62,000 nt of DNA from Mesostigma viride (GCA_009746045.1 RPFO01000038.1:237759-299758); one strand, 5' to 3'. Shown: positions 24,321 through 35,100, counted from the first letter of the stretch. Numbers and translations: made by a program. The notes: generated from the sequence alone by a model not told the origin.

Positions 24321-24812
24321 AATCGCTTCCATCGCTGGTGCTTCCATCGCTGGTTCATTATCCCCTACATGTAAAGACCATCGGGCATTCTGGAGTACAA
24401 TTTGGTGGTGTGCCGGTGTGCCGGTGTGCCGGTGTGCCGGTGTGCCGGTGTGCCGGCCAGTGATTGGCCCGTTGCTGATTTGCTGACATGCAGCCTAATA
24501 AAAATTGGCCGCAAATTCGTCCGGTCGCACGTGGGCACAAGATTTGCGGCCAATTTTTACTAGGCTGCATATCAGAAAATCAGCAACGGGCCAATCACTG
24601 GCCGGCACACCGGCACACCGGCACACCGGCACACCGGCACACCGGCACACCGTGCCACCACCAAATTGTACTCCACCGGTGTGCGGCGTGGGACACAACA
24701 ACAACAACAACAATGGCGGCGTGCCACCACCATTAATTTTGTACTCCGTGCCACCACCATTTGGTCTTTACATGTAGGGGATATCGGAAAGCACCAGCGA
24801 TGGAAAAGGACG
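24321..24812. mobile_element. Hairpin (foldback) element of about 0.5 kb
   Basis: The left arm reads CCATCGCTGG, then TATCCCCTACATGTAAAGAC, GTGCCGG repeats, CCAGTGATTGGCCCGTTGCT and AAAATTGGCCGCAAAT; the right arm carries the reverse complements in reverse order, ending CTTTACATGTAGGGGATA and CCAGCGATGG. The loop is near 24520-24540. The arms would form a stem of about 200 bp with mismatches. It has no coding sequence of its own. Flanks allow a TAT or TATC duplication but are ambiguous. Confidence 0.8.
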
Positions 24813-25033
24813 CAGTAGCCCCACCAGACACAATGGATCCCGGCCATGAACCACCGGGGCAAGAGAACCAGACAAAGGATACAGGCCCTGTATCCGTGAC
24901 AGGTGTAGATGATGAAGAAAGGAAGAAAATGCAAGCGGCCGTGTATCACAGGGGCGCAGTGAATGAACTTGAGAGAATACTTGCCTCTGGTGCTTCGGAT
25001 GATGAAGCCGACCGTGTCACTGGGAAATCTGAG
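24800..25033 (+). CDS. Putative first exon, unknown product
   Basis: An ATG at 24800 opens 78 hydrophilic residues (MEKDAVAPPDTMDPG, then ERILASGASDDEADRVTGK) to a possible donor GAG/GTAAAT at 25033; unspliced it stops at 25045. The ATG lies in the right arm of the hairpin element. It may be the start of a gene carried by the 7.4-kb element. No domain is recognised and no second exon was found with confidence. Confidence 0.3.
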
Positions 25034-25065
25034 GTAAATTTATGACAGGGGAAATCCGGCTGTTA

Positions 25066-25229
25066 TTTTACTAAAGGTATATTACAATAAGTGCAGTTCT
25101 TGGCGTTTGGAATCATGACATTGCTTGTGCTATTGCTCTTGAATTGCATTTTACCAAAGGAATATTACAATAAGTGCAGTTCTTGGCGTTTGGAATCATG
25201 ACATTGCTTGTGCTATTGCTCCTGAATTT
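25066..25229. repeat. 82-bp direct duplication
   Basis: Two near-identical copies of a unit with TATTACAATAAGTGCAGTTC and GACATTGCTTGTGCTATTGC lie head to tail. Confidence 0.9.
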
Positions 25230-25440
25230 AAGTGCCCGCACCCCGCCGGCGCACCCCGGCGAACAAGACAAAGCGCACCGTTACCCCCCTAGGCCCATCG
25301 CTGCCGTCGCCGGGCGGCACGTTGGGGAGGCGGCTCCTTCTCCCTTTTCTGGTGTCTGTTGCATCATTTTGAACCCCTGACCAACGGAGGCATGTTAATG
25401 AACGAGTGGATGCATGCATGAATGAACGGATGCATGAATG

Positions 25441-25554
25441 ATGGGGGAAGGGAGGGAGGGGAGGGAGGGAGGGAGGGAGGGAGGGAGGGAGGGAGGGAGG
25501 GAGGGAGGGAGGGAGGGAGGGAGGGAGGGAGGGAAGGCATGACTGTGTGTGTGC

Positions 25555-25650
<96 letters not shown>

Positions 25651-25654
25651 AGTG

Positions 25655-25690
<36 letters not shown>

Positions 25691-25876
25691 TGGTTATATG
25701 GGTGGGTGGGTGGGTGGTGGGTGGGTGGGTGGGTGGGTGGGTGGGTGGGTGGGTGGTGGGTGGGTGGGTGGGTGGGTGGGTGGGTGGGTGGGTGGGTGGG
25801 TGGGTGGGTGGGTGGGTGGGTGGGTGGGTGGGTGGGTGGGTGGGTGGGTGGGTGGGTGGGTGGGTGGGTGGGTGGG
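25441..25876 (+). repeat. Three adjacent G-rich tetranucleotide arrays
   Basis: (GGGA)n at about 25448-25533, (TGCG)n at about 25551-25690 and (GGGT)n at about 25698-25875 follow one another, all G-rich on the plus strand. The open frames they create in every phase are not genes. The GGGT array has strong G-quadruplex potential. Confidence 0.95.
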
Positions 25877-26234
25877 GAAGGTGTGCTTTTTATTATGATG
25901 ATTAGCTAAGTTACGTGTGTGTTGTTGATGTACATGTTGACGTTGTATCATGGGCGTGTGCCCCTAAGTCTGCCTTCCTGCAATATCACATAATATATCA
26001 TCTAGATGTGTTGTTGGGAACCTGACTATATATCCCAAACTGGAAGGGTTGACATTCAACTATGGGATGAAACCCACGAAAAACAATTACTAGGAACTGC
26101 CATTTTTGTGCTATGTTTGCTAGCATCTGTCACCTATTTGTCATGCAAACAGTCTGAATTTCTTGTGGGCAGTTAACATAGATGTTTTTATGAGCTGTGC
26201 AATTTTCTAGGCTTAACTGAGTTCATTGATATAG

Positions 26235-27720
26235 GCACCCATGTGTTGGAACCCTTGGAAAACCAAGAAAAACTGCATTTGGGGGTATTTATGCTAGCAT
26301 TTGTCACCTATTTGTCATCCAACCAGCCTGAAACTTTGTGGGCATGCTGCTTGGGATGTGTTTACAACATGTGCAAAGTCCCAGGCCCAACTGAGTTCAT
26401 TTGGAGTCATTATGTATGCATATGTGTGATAAAACCCTTGGAAAACCAAGAAAAACTGCATTTGGGGGGTATTTATGCTAGCATTTGTCACCTATTTGTC
26501 ATCCAACCAGCCTGAAACTTTGTGTGCATGCTGCTTGGGATGTGTTTACAACATTGCAAAGTTCCAGCTCCAACTGAGCTCTATTGGTGTCATTATGTAT
26601 GCATATGTGTGATAAAACCCTTGGAAAACCAAGAAAAACTGCATTTGGGGGGTATTTATGCTAGCATTTGTCACCTATTTGTCATCCAACCAGCCTGAAA
26701 CTTTGTGGGCATGCTGCTTGGGATGTGTTTACAACATGTGCAAAGTCCCAGGCCCAACTGAGTTCATTTGGAGTCATTATGTATGCATATGTGTGATAAA
26801 ACCCTTGAAAAACCAAGAAAAACTGCATTTGGGGGGTGTTTATGCTAGCATTTGTCACCTATTTGTCATCCAACCAGCCTGAAACTTTGTGGGCATGCTG
26901 CTTGGGATGTGTTTACAACATGTGCAAAGTCCCAGGCCCAACTGAGTTCATTTGGAGTCATTATGTATGCATATGTGTGATAAAACCCTTGAAAAACCAA
27001 GAAAAACTGCATTTGGGGGGTATTTATGCTAGCATTTGTCACCTATTTGTCATCCAACCAGCCTGAAACTTTGTGGGCATGCTGCTTGGGATGTGTTTAC
27101 AACATGTGCAAAGTCCCAGGCCCAACTGAGTTCATTTGGAGTCATTATGTATGCATATGTGTGATAAAGCCCTTGGAAAACCAAGAAAAACTGCATTTGG
27201 GGGGTATTTATGCTAGCATTTGTCACCTATTTGTCATCCAACCAGCCTGAAACTTTGTGGGCATGCTGCATTGAATGTGTTTACAACATGTGCAAAGTCC
27301 CAGGCCCAACTGAGTTCATTTGGAGTCATTATGTATGCATATGTGTGATAAAACCCTTGAAAAACCAAGAAAAACTGCATTTGGGGGTATTTATGCTAGC
27401 ATTTGTCACCTATTTGTCATCCAACCAGCCTGAAACTTTGTGGGCATGCTGCTTGGGATGTGTTTACAACATGTGCAAAGTCCCAGGCCCAACTGAGTTC
27501 ATTTGGAGTCATTATGTATGCATATGTGTGATGAAACCCTTGAAAAACCATGAAAAACTGCATTTTTGGGGTATTTATGCTAGCATTTGTCACCTATTTG
27601 TCATCCAACCAGCCTGAAACTTTGTGGGCATGCTGCATGGGATGTGTTTAGAACATGTGCAAAGTCCCAGGCCCAACTGAGTTCATTTGATGTCTTTATA
27701 TATGCATACATGCCAGAAAG
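26235..27720. repeat. 184-bp satellite array, about eight copies
   Basis: Units of about 184 bp contain AACCAAGAAAAACTGCATTT, GCTAGCATTTGTCACCTATT, GGGCATGCTGCTTGGGATGT and TGTGCAAAGTCCCAGGCCCA. They are highly alike in the middle and decay at both ends; a diverged unit is visible from about 26090. The repeated open frames are by-products, since 184 is not a multiple of three. Confidence 0.95.
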
Positions 27721-27904
27721 TGCTGAAAATACGGTATTTTTTGCTAGCAAATGTCACCATGTTACCATGCTGCCGACTCCCCAAAATTTTTTGGACCACA
27801 TGGCATCATAAGATATTAGAGGTCAAACTGACCATTAATTATTCCTTCTCCAAATAATTTCCAGGGGAAGAAAATGGGTTTTCGGAGTGATGCGTGTGTC
27901 AAGA

Positions 27905-28632
27905 AATGTCACGGTGGCACGGTGGCACGGTGGCACGGTGGCACGGTGGCACGGTGGCACGGTGGCACGGTGGCACGGTGGCACGGTGGCACGGTGGCAC
28001 GGTGGCACGGTGGCACAGTGGCACCCCACGTTGGGCAGTGCTTGTGGGCAATATAACATTAGTATTGGACGTTATGTTACCTCGTGACACCATACAAAAT
28101 CATAAAATGGTAGTTTTATGGTGGCATGGTGGCACGGTGGCACGGTGGCACGGTGGCACAGTGGCACCCCACGTTAGGCAGTGCTTGTGGACATTATAAC
28201 ATTAGTATTGGACGTTAGGTTACCTTGTGACACCATACAAAATCATAAAGTGGTAGTTTTATGGTGGCATGGTGTGCCGGTGTGCCGGTGTGCCGGTGTG
28301 CCGGTGGCACAGTGGCACCCCACGTTAGGCAGTGCTTGTGGACATTATAACATTAGTATTGGACGTTAGGTTACCTTGTGACACCATACAAAATCATAAA
28401 ATGGTAGTTTTATGGTGGCATGGTGTGCCGGTGTGCCGGTGTGCCGGTGTGCCGGTGTGCCGGTGTGCCGGTGTGCCGGTGGCACAGTGGCACACCACGT
28501 TAGGCAGTGCTTCTAAACCCTAAACATTAGTATTGGACGTTAGGTTACCTTGTGACACCATACAAAATCATAAAATGGTAGTTTTATGGTGTGCCGGTGT
28601 GCCGGTGTGCCGGTGTGCCGGTGTGCCGGTGT
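27905..28632. repeat. Right subterminal arrays, inverted relative to the left
   Basis: (GGCACGGT)n at 27909-28024 is followed by four ~148-bp units starting GTGACACCATACAAAATCAT (28084, 28230, 28378, 28552), each containing a block of GGTGTGCC or GGCACGGT octamers. GGTGTGCC is the reverse complement of the left-side octamer, so the two ends mirror each other. Confidence 0.9.
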
Positions 28633-28750
28633 CAAAACATGATGAGACACTTACCTCCTAGCTTTGGACCTAAGGGAGGTACAAAATAACAAAGTTGAAA
28701 AAAAGTCAATTTGTACTTGTGTTGTAGTACAATTCCAGGTGTGCCTAGGG

Positions 28751-29465
28751 TTGCTTTCCTGAGTCGCAGAACTTCAAGTATCCGAGCAACGTTGAGATGG
28801 GAATTCCACAGCACGTGATTTAGGGAATCACAACCCCTTGTAGACACAAAGACAAGCTCGTGTATAGACGACCTCTGTGGAACTGAAGGACGTCTATAGC
28901 CAAGGGGCTCTTATGGATGGACAACAAAGACAAGCTTTATTATACCATGGTGAATCAAAACCAACGTAGCAACAATGGCGACCCCACGTCCTTGATATCG
29001 ACGTGCTTGTCGAACTTGCTCCAACCTTAGCCTGAAGAGAACCAATCAGAACCATGGGATTCTATACAAGATCTTCGTATCCATCCTAGTCACACAGAAC
29101 AGAACAACACCACACACAGCCTGGCAGAATCTTTCCATGAGATCCTAAATCTGTCGTAAGCACTGAAGTCCCAAAGGAGCATTTAAGACTCAATAGTACC
29201 AACTAACAAACTACAACCCCACGTGGATCAGGCCACGACCAATGAGGGCTCCTATCAGTAGTATCAGCCAACAAACTACAACCCTACGTGGATCAGGCCA
29301 CGACCAATGAGGGTTCCTATCAGTTGGTTGACAAAGTATCAGCTCCAAGTACCGTCGTCTTAGAAACCTCATAACTTTCTCAATACTGATCCAAAAGTCC
29401 TCAAATAAAAGCCAAACATTCACAAAACAAAGGATGTAACAACAAAGTCATTTTTGCTTGTTACA
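28751..29465 (-). repeat. 5' LTR, right segment
   Basis: Starts with the duplicated TTG and then equals 14057-14768. With 21311-21377 it rebuilds a 779-bp LTR. Confidence 0.9.
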
Positions 29466-29471
29466 ATTATA

Positions 29472-29869
29472 CTAGTCACTGTCACTATCACTGCCATCAT
29501 CACAGTCTTCCCCGCAGCAAACTGGGCAGAACCAGTCCCCATCAGGTACGCTGGGCAGGAGAGGGACCGTGCAGCTCAGGTGGAGCCCCCCATCGCACCC
29601 GGGTGTGCTGCACAGCAAGAAAGGGTCATCATCAGATGCATCGGTCTTAGAGCAGCGCAAGCAAGGGATGTGTGCAGTGTCATCATCATCCTCATTGCTG
29701 CCCGCCCCCGCCCCCCCAGTAGCAGCCCCCACACCCCCATAGTGCACCCCCTTGCTGTAGGTGACCTGGCCCCTCTGGGCATCTACCTTGCCCTCATCCC
29801 AGCGATGGCCACGCTTCACATGCCACGCCCGGGCTGCCTCAGCCTTGTACTCTAGCGTCTTCTTGACCA
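29472..29869 (-). CDS. PHD-finger exon (C-terminal) of the outer element
   Basis: The minus strand is open for about 130 residues to a TAG at 29472. It follows an acceptor (GTTACTGAG) at 29870, so the first methionine is probably not the start. The C-terminal half is a PHD finger: CLRC, then DDPFLLCSTPGCDGGLHLSC, then DGDWFCPVCC, giving the C4HC3 ligand order; an acidic tail CDDGSDSDSD ends it. PHD fingers read histone H3 tails. The first part (RGHRWDEGKVDAQRG, Gly/Ala-rich linker) is not recognised. The gypsy-like element begins 6 bp after the stop, so it inserted into this gene's 3' UTR. A captured host exon or a transposon-encoded chromatin reader both fit. Confidence 0.7.
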
Positions 29870-31247
29870 CTCAGTAACCAAGTTAACACAAATACACTTT
29901 ACATGCCATCCAACATGCATCAAATACATGCTGAATATGTTATGAAGTACACAGGGTTGGCCACACACCTCATACCCCTTAACCGTCCCTCGAGCATGGC
30001 CAGACTTATAAGCATGTGAATAGCAATAATGATGATGGCACTAAAATGCCTTACCAGCATTTTCTATGTTTCTCCCAGATTAGAGTGTAAGGTTGATGCC
30101 AACCAAGCTAATCAACACAGCAACAACTCCTGAACTGCCCTACCTGAGATGGGCAACAAACTGGAACTATGGAGGGCAAGGAACCAAGGAGATCATGGCA
30201 TACAAAGCTTGCATGCAGTCAACCATGGTTGGCTCAGCACATTGCAGTCTTTTCACATGATGATATCAAGGGAAAGCTCAAATAAACCAATGGTGGTAGC
30301 TATCTACATGCAGTCACACAAATGCAATATCTCCAACATGATCGTCAATAAAACACTTCCTCCCCTGCACGATAAAATGGAAAGAAACCATTGGCGGCCC
30401 TCCAGCGCATGAGCGCTGTGATGCCGCTGCGAAGAGAGGGTGCGTCACTCTCACACAACAAGAAGCGTCCATACGCACAACATCCTTGCCAGAACACGTT
30501 TTATGAAATGCCTTAAACCTTCCCGAGAAGATATAGGCTTCGACTGAAGCGGCCCTGACCACGACGTCAGCGAAAACAATCTAAATCTGCCAGGTATTCG
30601 ACAACACCACGGCAAGCAACGGCGAGCTAGCTGGCGGAAACTGCCCAAAAAGAACGAAAAAAACTTCGAACGATGAGCTCATAGAAGAAAGAACTGATAG
30701 CACATAACATTCGCGACAAATCTATACCTGTCCCTCGCAGATCCCTCGCCCAGGCGCGCAACAACGGCCGTTCTTCCATGGAAGGTTCCGACATGCACTG
30801 CGCAGGCCTGAAGAATTACTTACCGAGAATAGCCGAAAATGTAGCAAAAAGCACCAGTTTGGTTTGGAATTCAATGCTACCGATATTAATGCATCGTTTA
30901 CGGTCAAAAAGCCCCCCAAAACTGCGAATTCACTGCCGCTATCACGAATTCTATTTTATTCCGCGCGACCAAAAAATGCAGTTTACCCCCCATGCCGATG
31001 GCAGTAAAAGAAAGCAGCGATATTGTAAACCAGCAACTTGCCGCCACAACTCAACATCATTAAATCATCGTCTCCAACATTCAAGCATTTTTTTTGCATT
31101 TCTCTAGCCCTACATTGCTAGTTTCGCCTAAACGCAGTCGCCATGGCCACTTCCGCAAGGGATGCGCGCACCGTGCACCCACTTTTCACTTCACGGCGGT
31201 ACCGCGAATATTTTTGGCGCCAAAAAATTCGGCGGGCGCACGTCCCC
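29870..31247 (-). other. Upstream part of the outer element
   Basis: This should hold the promoter and earlier exons of the PHD-encoding transcript. Only short open frames were seen. The stretch 30400-31250 is the part best conserved with 23400-24310, ending in GGCGCCAAAA-type sequence and the terminal repeat. Confidence 0.4.
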
Positions 31248-31357
31248 TTAATTGGTAGACCTATTAATTAATTAATTAATTAATTAATCATCCATGGGGA
31301 CCATTATGGGCGCACATGCGCGTCCACGGGCCACGTGCTAGGCTAAGCCTTACTAAT

Positions 31358-31640
31358 CTACACTACTGCTATATTCCCTAGACTGGGGTTGCTGGGGTGG
31401 CAGGGGGTGCGCCTGCCAGGGCTTGTTGTCAATGACGTCCCCCCTCCAGTAAACTGGTTTCCCGCCCCTGCGCTCTGCCGGAGCTGGAGGTAGGTCGGCC
31501 ATAGCTCCCGTCGCCTCTGTTGCTGGGCCAGGGTCAAGTCATCGTCCAGCGTGTAGGAAGTCCCCGAGAGCTTATTGCGGCATTTAAGAAACAACAGCTT
31601 ATCCGCCATGTACTTAAAGGTGACTTCAGGGATGATAAAC
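31358..31640 (-). pseudogene. L1 ORF1-like C-terminal fragment
   Basis: The minus strand encodes YMADKLLFLKCRNKLSGTSY, then TLDDDLTLAQQQRRRELWP and TYLQLRQSAG, which fits the C-terminal domain of LINE-1 ORF1 proteins (resolvable as K..il...r.kL.gt.......Dl....q..Rr.lwp). A frameshift near 31440 leads to GKPVYWRGDVIDNKPWQ in the next frame. A (TTAA)n run at 31262-31289 adjoins it. It lies downstream of the hisG stop in the same orientation. Confidence 0.5.
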
Positions 31641-32189
31641 AATTAGTTGCTGGACAGTTTGAGCCATTGGGGTCATTGGAGATCAAGGCACATGACATGA
31701 ATCCGGGAGACATGCTGCATGCTTGGTATATAATAGATAAATTTAATTACCGAAAATGGCCAGGGCGCTGCATGTCTGGACATTACAAAAGAACAGAAAC
31801 ACCGCTCAAGCTGTTTTCACAGCTGCAAGTCACCCTCAAACTCAACACCAGCCACATCGTTTCATCAGTCCGAATCCAGTAAATTGAAATGCCATTATGC
31901 TGGTCTGCCCAGGTTAAGTACCTCAAAGTGGGCTGTCCTGCAATCATTTTTAAAACCAGCAGGTGCAAAAATACCTAACATAATTATCGCCCTGCTGGCC
32001 AGCACGCAACTGCAACGTTGGCTACCCATGCATCAGTGCTCGCTGCACAGGTCTAAACCGGCTAGCTGCCAGTTGCTCATACCAGAGTTCGATTTTTCCA
32101 TCCCCGGCTGTACTTGGGGATGTAACACTTGCCTCAATCAACCCTTGTGCCAACCAGCTCATTACTTCATCTGATAAGTGTGCATGGAG
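31641..32189. other. hisG 3' flank
   Basis: No gene was seen. A minus-strand TGTAA at about 31785 could serve as the hisG polyadenylation signal, giving a 3' UTR of about 400 nt. Confidence 0.4.
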
Positions 32190-35100
32190 CTAATGCACCA
32201 CAATGTCCAGCGGGTACGTGAAGATCCCGCTGGCGCCGATGCGCTTCATCATGGGCACCAGGTCGCGTGCGAGCCGCGAGTCGCAGATCACCTCCACGGC
32301 CGAATAGGCCGGGTCTGCCAGCTGCGACACGGTGGGTGACAGCTCCGAGGGCAGCAGCGCGATCACCGCCTGCAGCTGCTCGTTGGACACGTTGGCCTTG
32401 AGCCCGACCTGCGACGGTGACAAGTGTGTGCGTGGGAGGAGGTAGAATGCGTACATGGGCAAGGACCAGGGGCAAGGAGCATGCTCCGCATCGTCATGAA
32501 ACCGACCTGAGATGCTGATAATTGGGATAGTATGGGCACATGGGCAAGGAGTATGTTCGCCATGGCCTTGAGGTCGACCTGTGAAATTGGGGTACGTGGG
32601 AAAGAACATGGTAGGTGGGGTAGCATGAGCACGTGCGCGAGGTTTTGCTCGGAGTGACTGGAGGATTTCTCGAGTATCCTTTTCCATGCAGAGTACTCCC
32701 TAGCTAGAGGGACAACCAGCGGCCTCCTTTCCAGGGCCTGTGATACTACCCAGGGATGGGAGAAGGAGACAACAAGGGACGCGCTGCCCCTCGCGCAACT
32801 GTGCAGAGATAAGCACAGGTGAAGCACCGCGGCCAAGAATGGCAACCTCCAAGTGTGCTTGTGCTGACCAGCCAAACAATCCACACTCATGAGCCAAGCT
32901 GGATGGAACTTGGTTGCCCACTGCCCAACTCATGCAACTCCTGCTTATGCCCCCCTACCCACAACCAACATGGTGCCTCATACCTTCTTGCCCCCTCCAC
33001 CAAACTTGTTTGTAGAGCATGTTTATAGCGCATGATTCTCGTGCATGTTTACAGCGCATGTTTGTATCGCATGTTTGCAGAGCTACAACGTAATGCCGCC
33101 CTTCCACCACAGTCCATGTCTCTTGTGCTACTGCCCACCAGCACCACGCGATTTGATCCATATTGTGCTTGCCCATGGCCACCTCAGCCCACGGCTCACC
33201 TTGCCGCGCCCCAGCAGCGCGCCGCACAGCTGCATCTTCAGGTCCTCGATCTTACGACGCTTGGCAGGGTCCTTCCACGACGCCTTGTTGGCCACCAGCC
33301 GCGTGGTGGAGGCTGGCACATGCGGGGGCAGGCGTACGTGCCAGGACATGTGTCGCAACATGAGCCGCAAGCATACCATAACGTCAGCCACCGCCTAGCC
33401 AGAATCGTCCAGAATGACTATGTCCAGAAATCTGAGGCTCCTTATGCCAGTCCAGGACGATATCACCAAAAACAGCCCAGAACAAATGCAAGCTGGGAGC
33501 GGAACACATGGTCAGGTACCAGTGTGCTTACACAAACGGTGGGTGGGCTCGCCAGCGGGAATGGCACACCTTGGGGGATTGGACTTGCCATGCTCATGGC
33601 TGGCACAAGCCTACGGGGTTGGCTTACGATAATCTTGGCTGTGTGCCGTACTTGAAAGGAAGAACGAAGACATAGCATCTTCACCAGCACCAACCTGCCC
33701 ATCCTCATGTGTAGCATCTCTGCTAATTCCAGGGTTGATTGCTGAATAAAATTGGCCTTTCATAGAAAAAAATTGACAAGCAGAAATAGGATATTATCGT
33801 GCAAGCCACCATCCTGGTAGAGCTACACAATTTGTTCGTAGGACTCCCATCCAAAAAAATATGGAGGACCATGTTTAATGGGCACGAATAACCTCAAATG
33901 CGCCAGTCAAGCTGTACAATTTAACTGCATAGAATAGCTTCAACTGCCATAATGCGAGCGCGCACGTTTTACCACCAGTGCTCAAGCTATACCTTTAGAA
34001 GCAAGGTACCTGTACGAGAAGGCAAGACCTCCCTACTATGAAGGACCACCCCAGCAAAGAGATCATTTCCGGGTACCGCCGTGTTGTGTTCATTGCACAT
34101 GTCGGGGTGGATGCTGCGTCAGGTGCACCAGAAGCTGCAAACTACAATAAGCCAGGGTGACCCCGGCTTGGGTCCACCCGTGCAGAGCGTACAACCAAGT
34201 CCTGGCTTCCGGAGCCCAGCGACTCTGTGGTTACTAGAGTTCCGACTTCCCCTTGCTAGAGCCCCGGCAATGCTCGCAAGGGCACACCTAGTAGAACACC
34301 TGCTACATCACAGGCACCTGACCACTGCATGCTGCTTCAGCCATCCCCTTTAAGATGGAGGGAATCCCAAGCGCCGGCCCCATACCAAGCTCATCCCATG
34401 CCACCCGTGGCCGGCCACGTGGGCGCTGTCCAGGCGAGTATCTCCTGGGCCTAGGAGCAGGGAAATGTGATCAAAGGATGGTTCCATCCAACTGGGGTCC
34501 GCGCTGCCGTGGAACTGCGAGGGCGAGTGCAGCTCTTCTGCCTGCGCCGCACCGCAAACACTTAATAACAACGCAGGTCTCATGCCCCACCCTCCCCAAA
34601 CAGGGCTGAGTGTGGTGCATGTCTCACAAGTCACACAACAAGAATCGCCCATGCTCACCCATCGCATAGTTCACGCCAAAACGAACACGTGCAATGGAGT
34701 GCATCGCATACACCACGCCTCGTGCAACAAACCGATGGAGGGCACCGTGCGCCCCACCACCCACCCAGGATCGTGTCCACGATGCGCAGCTTATTCGCGC
34801 GCAGGCTGCTGCCGGTCTCCGTGATGTCCACGATCTGGGGGTGAGGGGGTGGGGTGGAGGGCGGGATTGCGGGGGAGTGGGTGGGTGGATGTTGGGGTAG
34901 ATGGGTGGGTGGGTGAAGGGGGGAATGTTTGCGGGGGGGGGGGGGGGGGGGGCATGGTTGCAAACAGCTGGAGTTTGGGCCGCAGTAAAGCATCGTCAAC
35001 GCAAACATGCCCAACCTCATTAAGTAAAACACAGAGCGGCGTGCAGGGTGCAACAAACCCTTCATAAATGCCCGCAATCATAACGCCAGCCTCTTTTGTC

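Larger units (their letters stand above)
21378..28750. mobile_element. 7,373-bp terminal-inverted-repeat element nested in the LTR
   Basis: The ends are 27-bp inverted repeats with one mismatch: left CCCTAAGCACACCTGGAATT, right (reverse complement) CCCTAGGCACACCTGGAATT, both continuing GTACTAC. Comparison with the intact LTR proves the borders: GGGTTG is continuous there, and here TTG is repeated on both sides, a 3-bp target duplication. Three-bp duplications are typical of CACTA and PIF/Harbinger transposons, but the ends do not begin CACTA and the target is not TWA. Inside are 8-bp subterminal arrays, a diverged copy of the outer element's module, a hairpin element, G-rich microsatellites, a 184-bp satellite and a short exon-like open frame. 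No transposase is recognisable, so it is probably non-autonomous. Confidence 0.88.
13990..29465 (-). mobile_element. Ty3/gypsy-like LTR retrotransposon, recent, with nested insertion
   Basis: The element is bounded by 779-bp LTRs that start TGTAAC and end GTTACA, flanked by the 5-bp duplication ATTAT (13985-13989 and 29466-29470). Its orientation is minus. Next to the 13990-14768 LTR lies a minus-strand polypurine tract (GAGGGGGAGATA); next to the other LTR is a primer-binding-like sequence (TGGTATCGGGG), close to the initiator-Met tRNA type. Without the 7,373-bp insertion it is about 8.1 kb. The LTRs look identical wherever compared by eye, which indicates a recent insertion. The interior has only broken open frames, so it was probably mobilised by proteins supplied in trans. 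Confidence 0.88.
13474..31247 (-). mobile_element. Outer element with PHD exon, split by an LTR retrotransposon
   Basis: The left end GGGGAGGTGTGCC and the reverse complement of the right end GGGGACGTGCGCC match at 11 of 13 positions and both are flanked by TTAA (13470-13473, 31248-31251). With the LTR element removed the unit is about 2.3 kb. Parts of both halves have diverged matches inside the 7.4-kb nested element: 13600-13700 with 22540-22620, and 30400-31250 with 23400-24300. TTAA flanks suggest a piggyBac-like insertion, but no transposase is visible and TTAA also belongs to the AT tail on the left, so the boundaries are tentative. It holds the PHD exon at 29472-29869. Confidence 0.4.

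Noticed and set aside
25422-25909. Open frames of VRAC and GGWV repeats
   Set aside because: Microsatellite translations, open in several phases.
26243-27811. Repeated 74-residue frames in the 184-bp array
   Set aside because: The period is not a multiple of three and each frame stops after one unit; they copy satellite DNA.
21378-28750. Telomeric sequence at the element ends (CCCTAA)
   Set aside because: CCCTAA occurs once in the TIR and not as a tandem; the ends are explained by the interrupted LTR.
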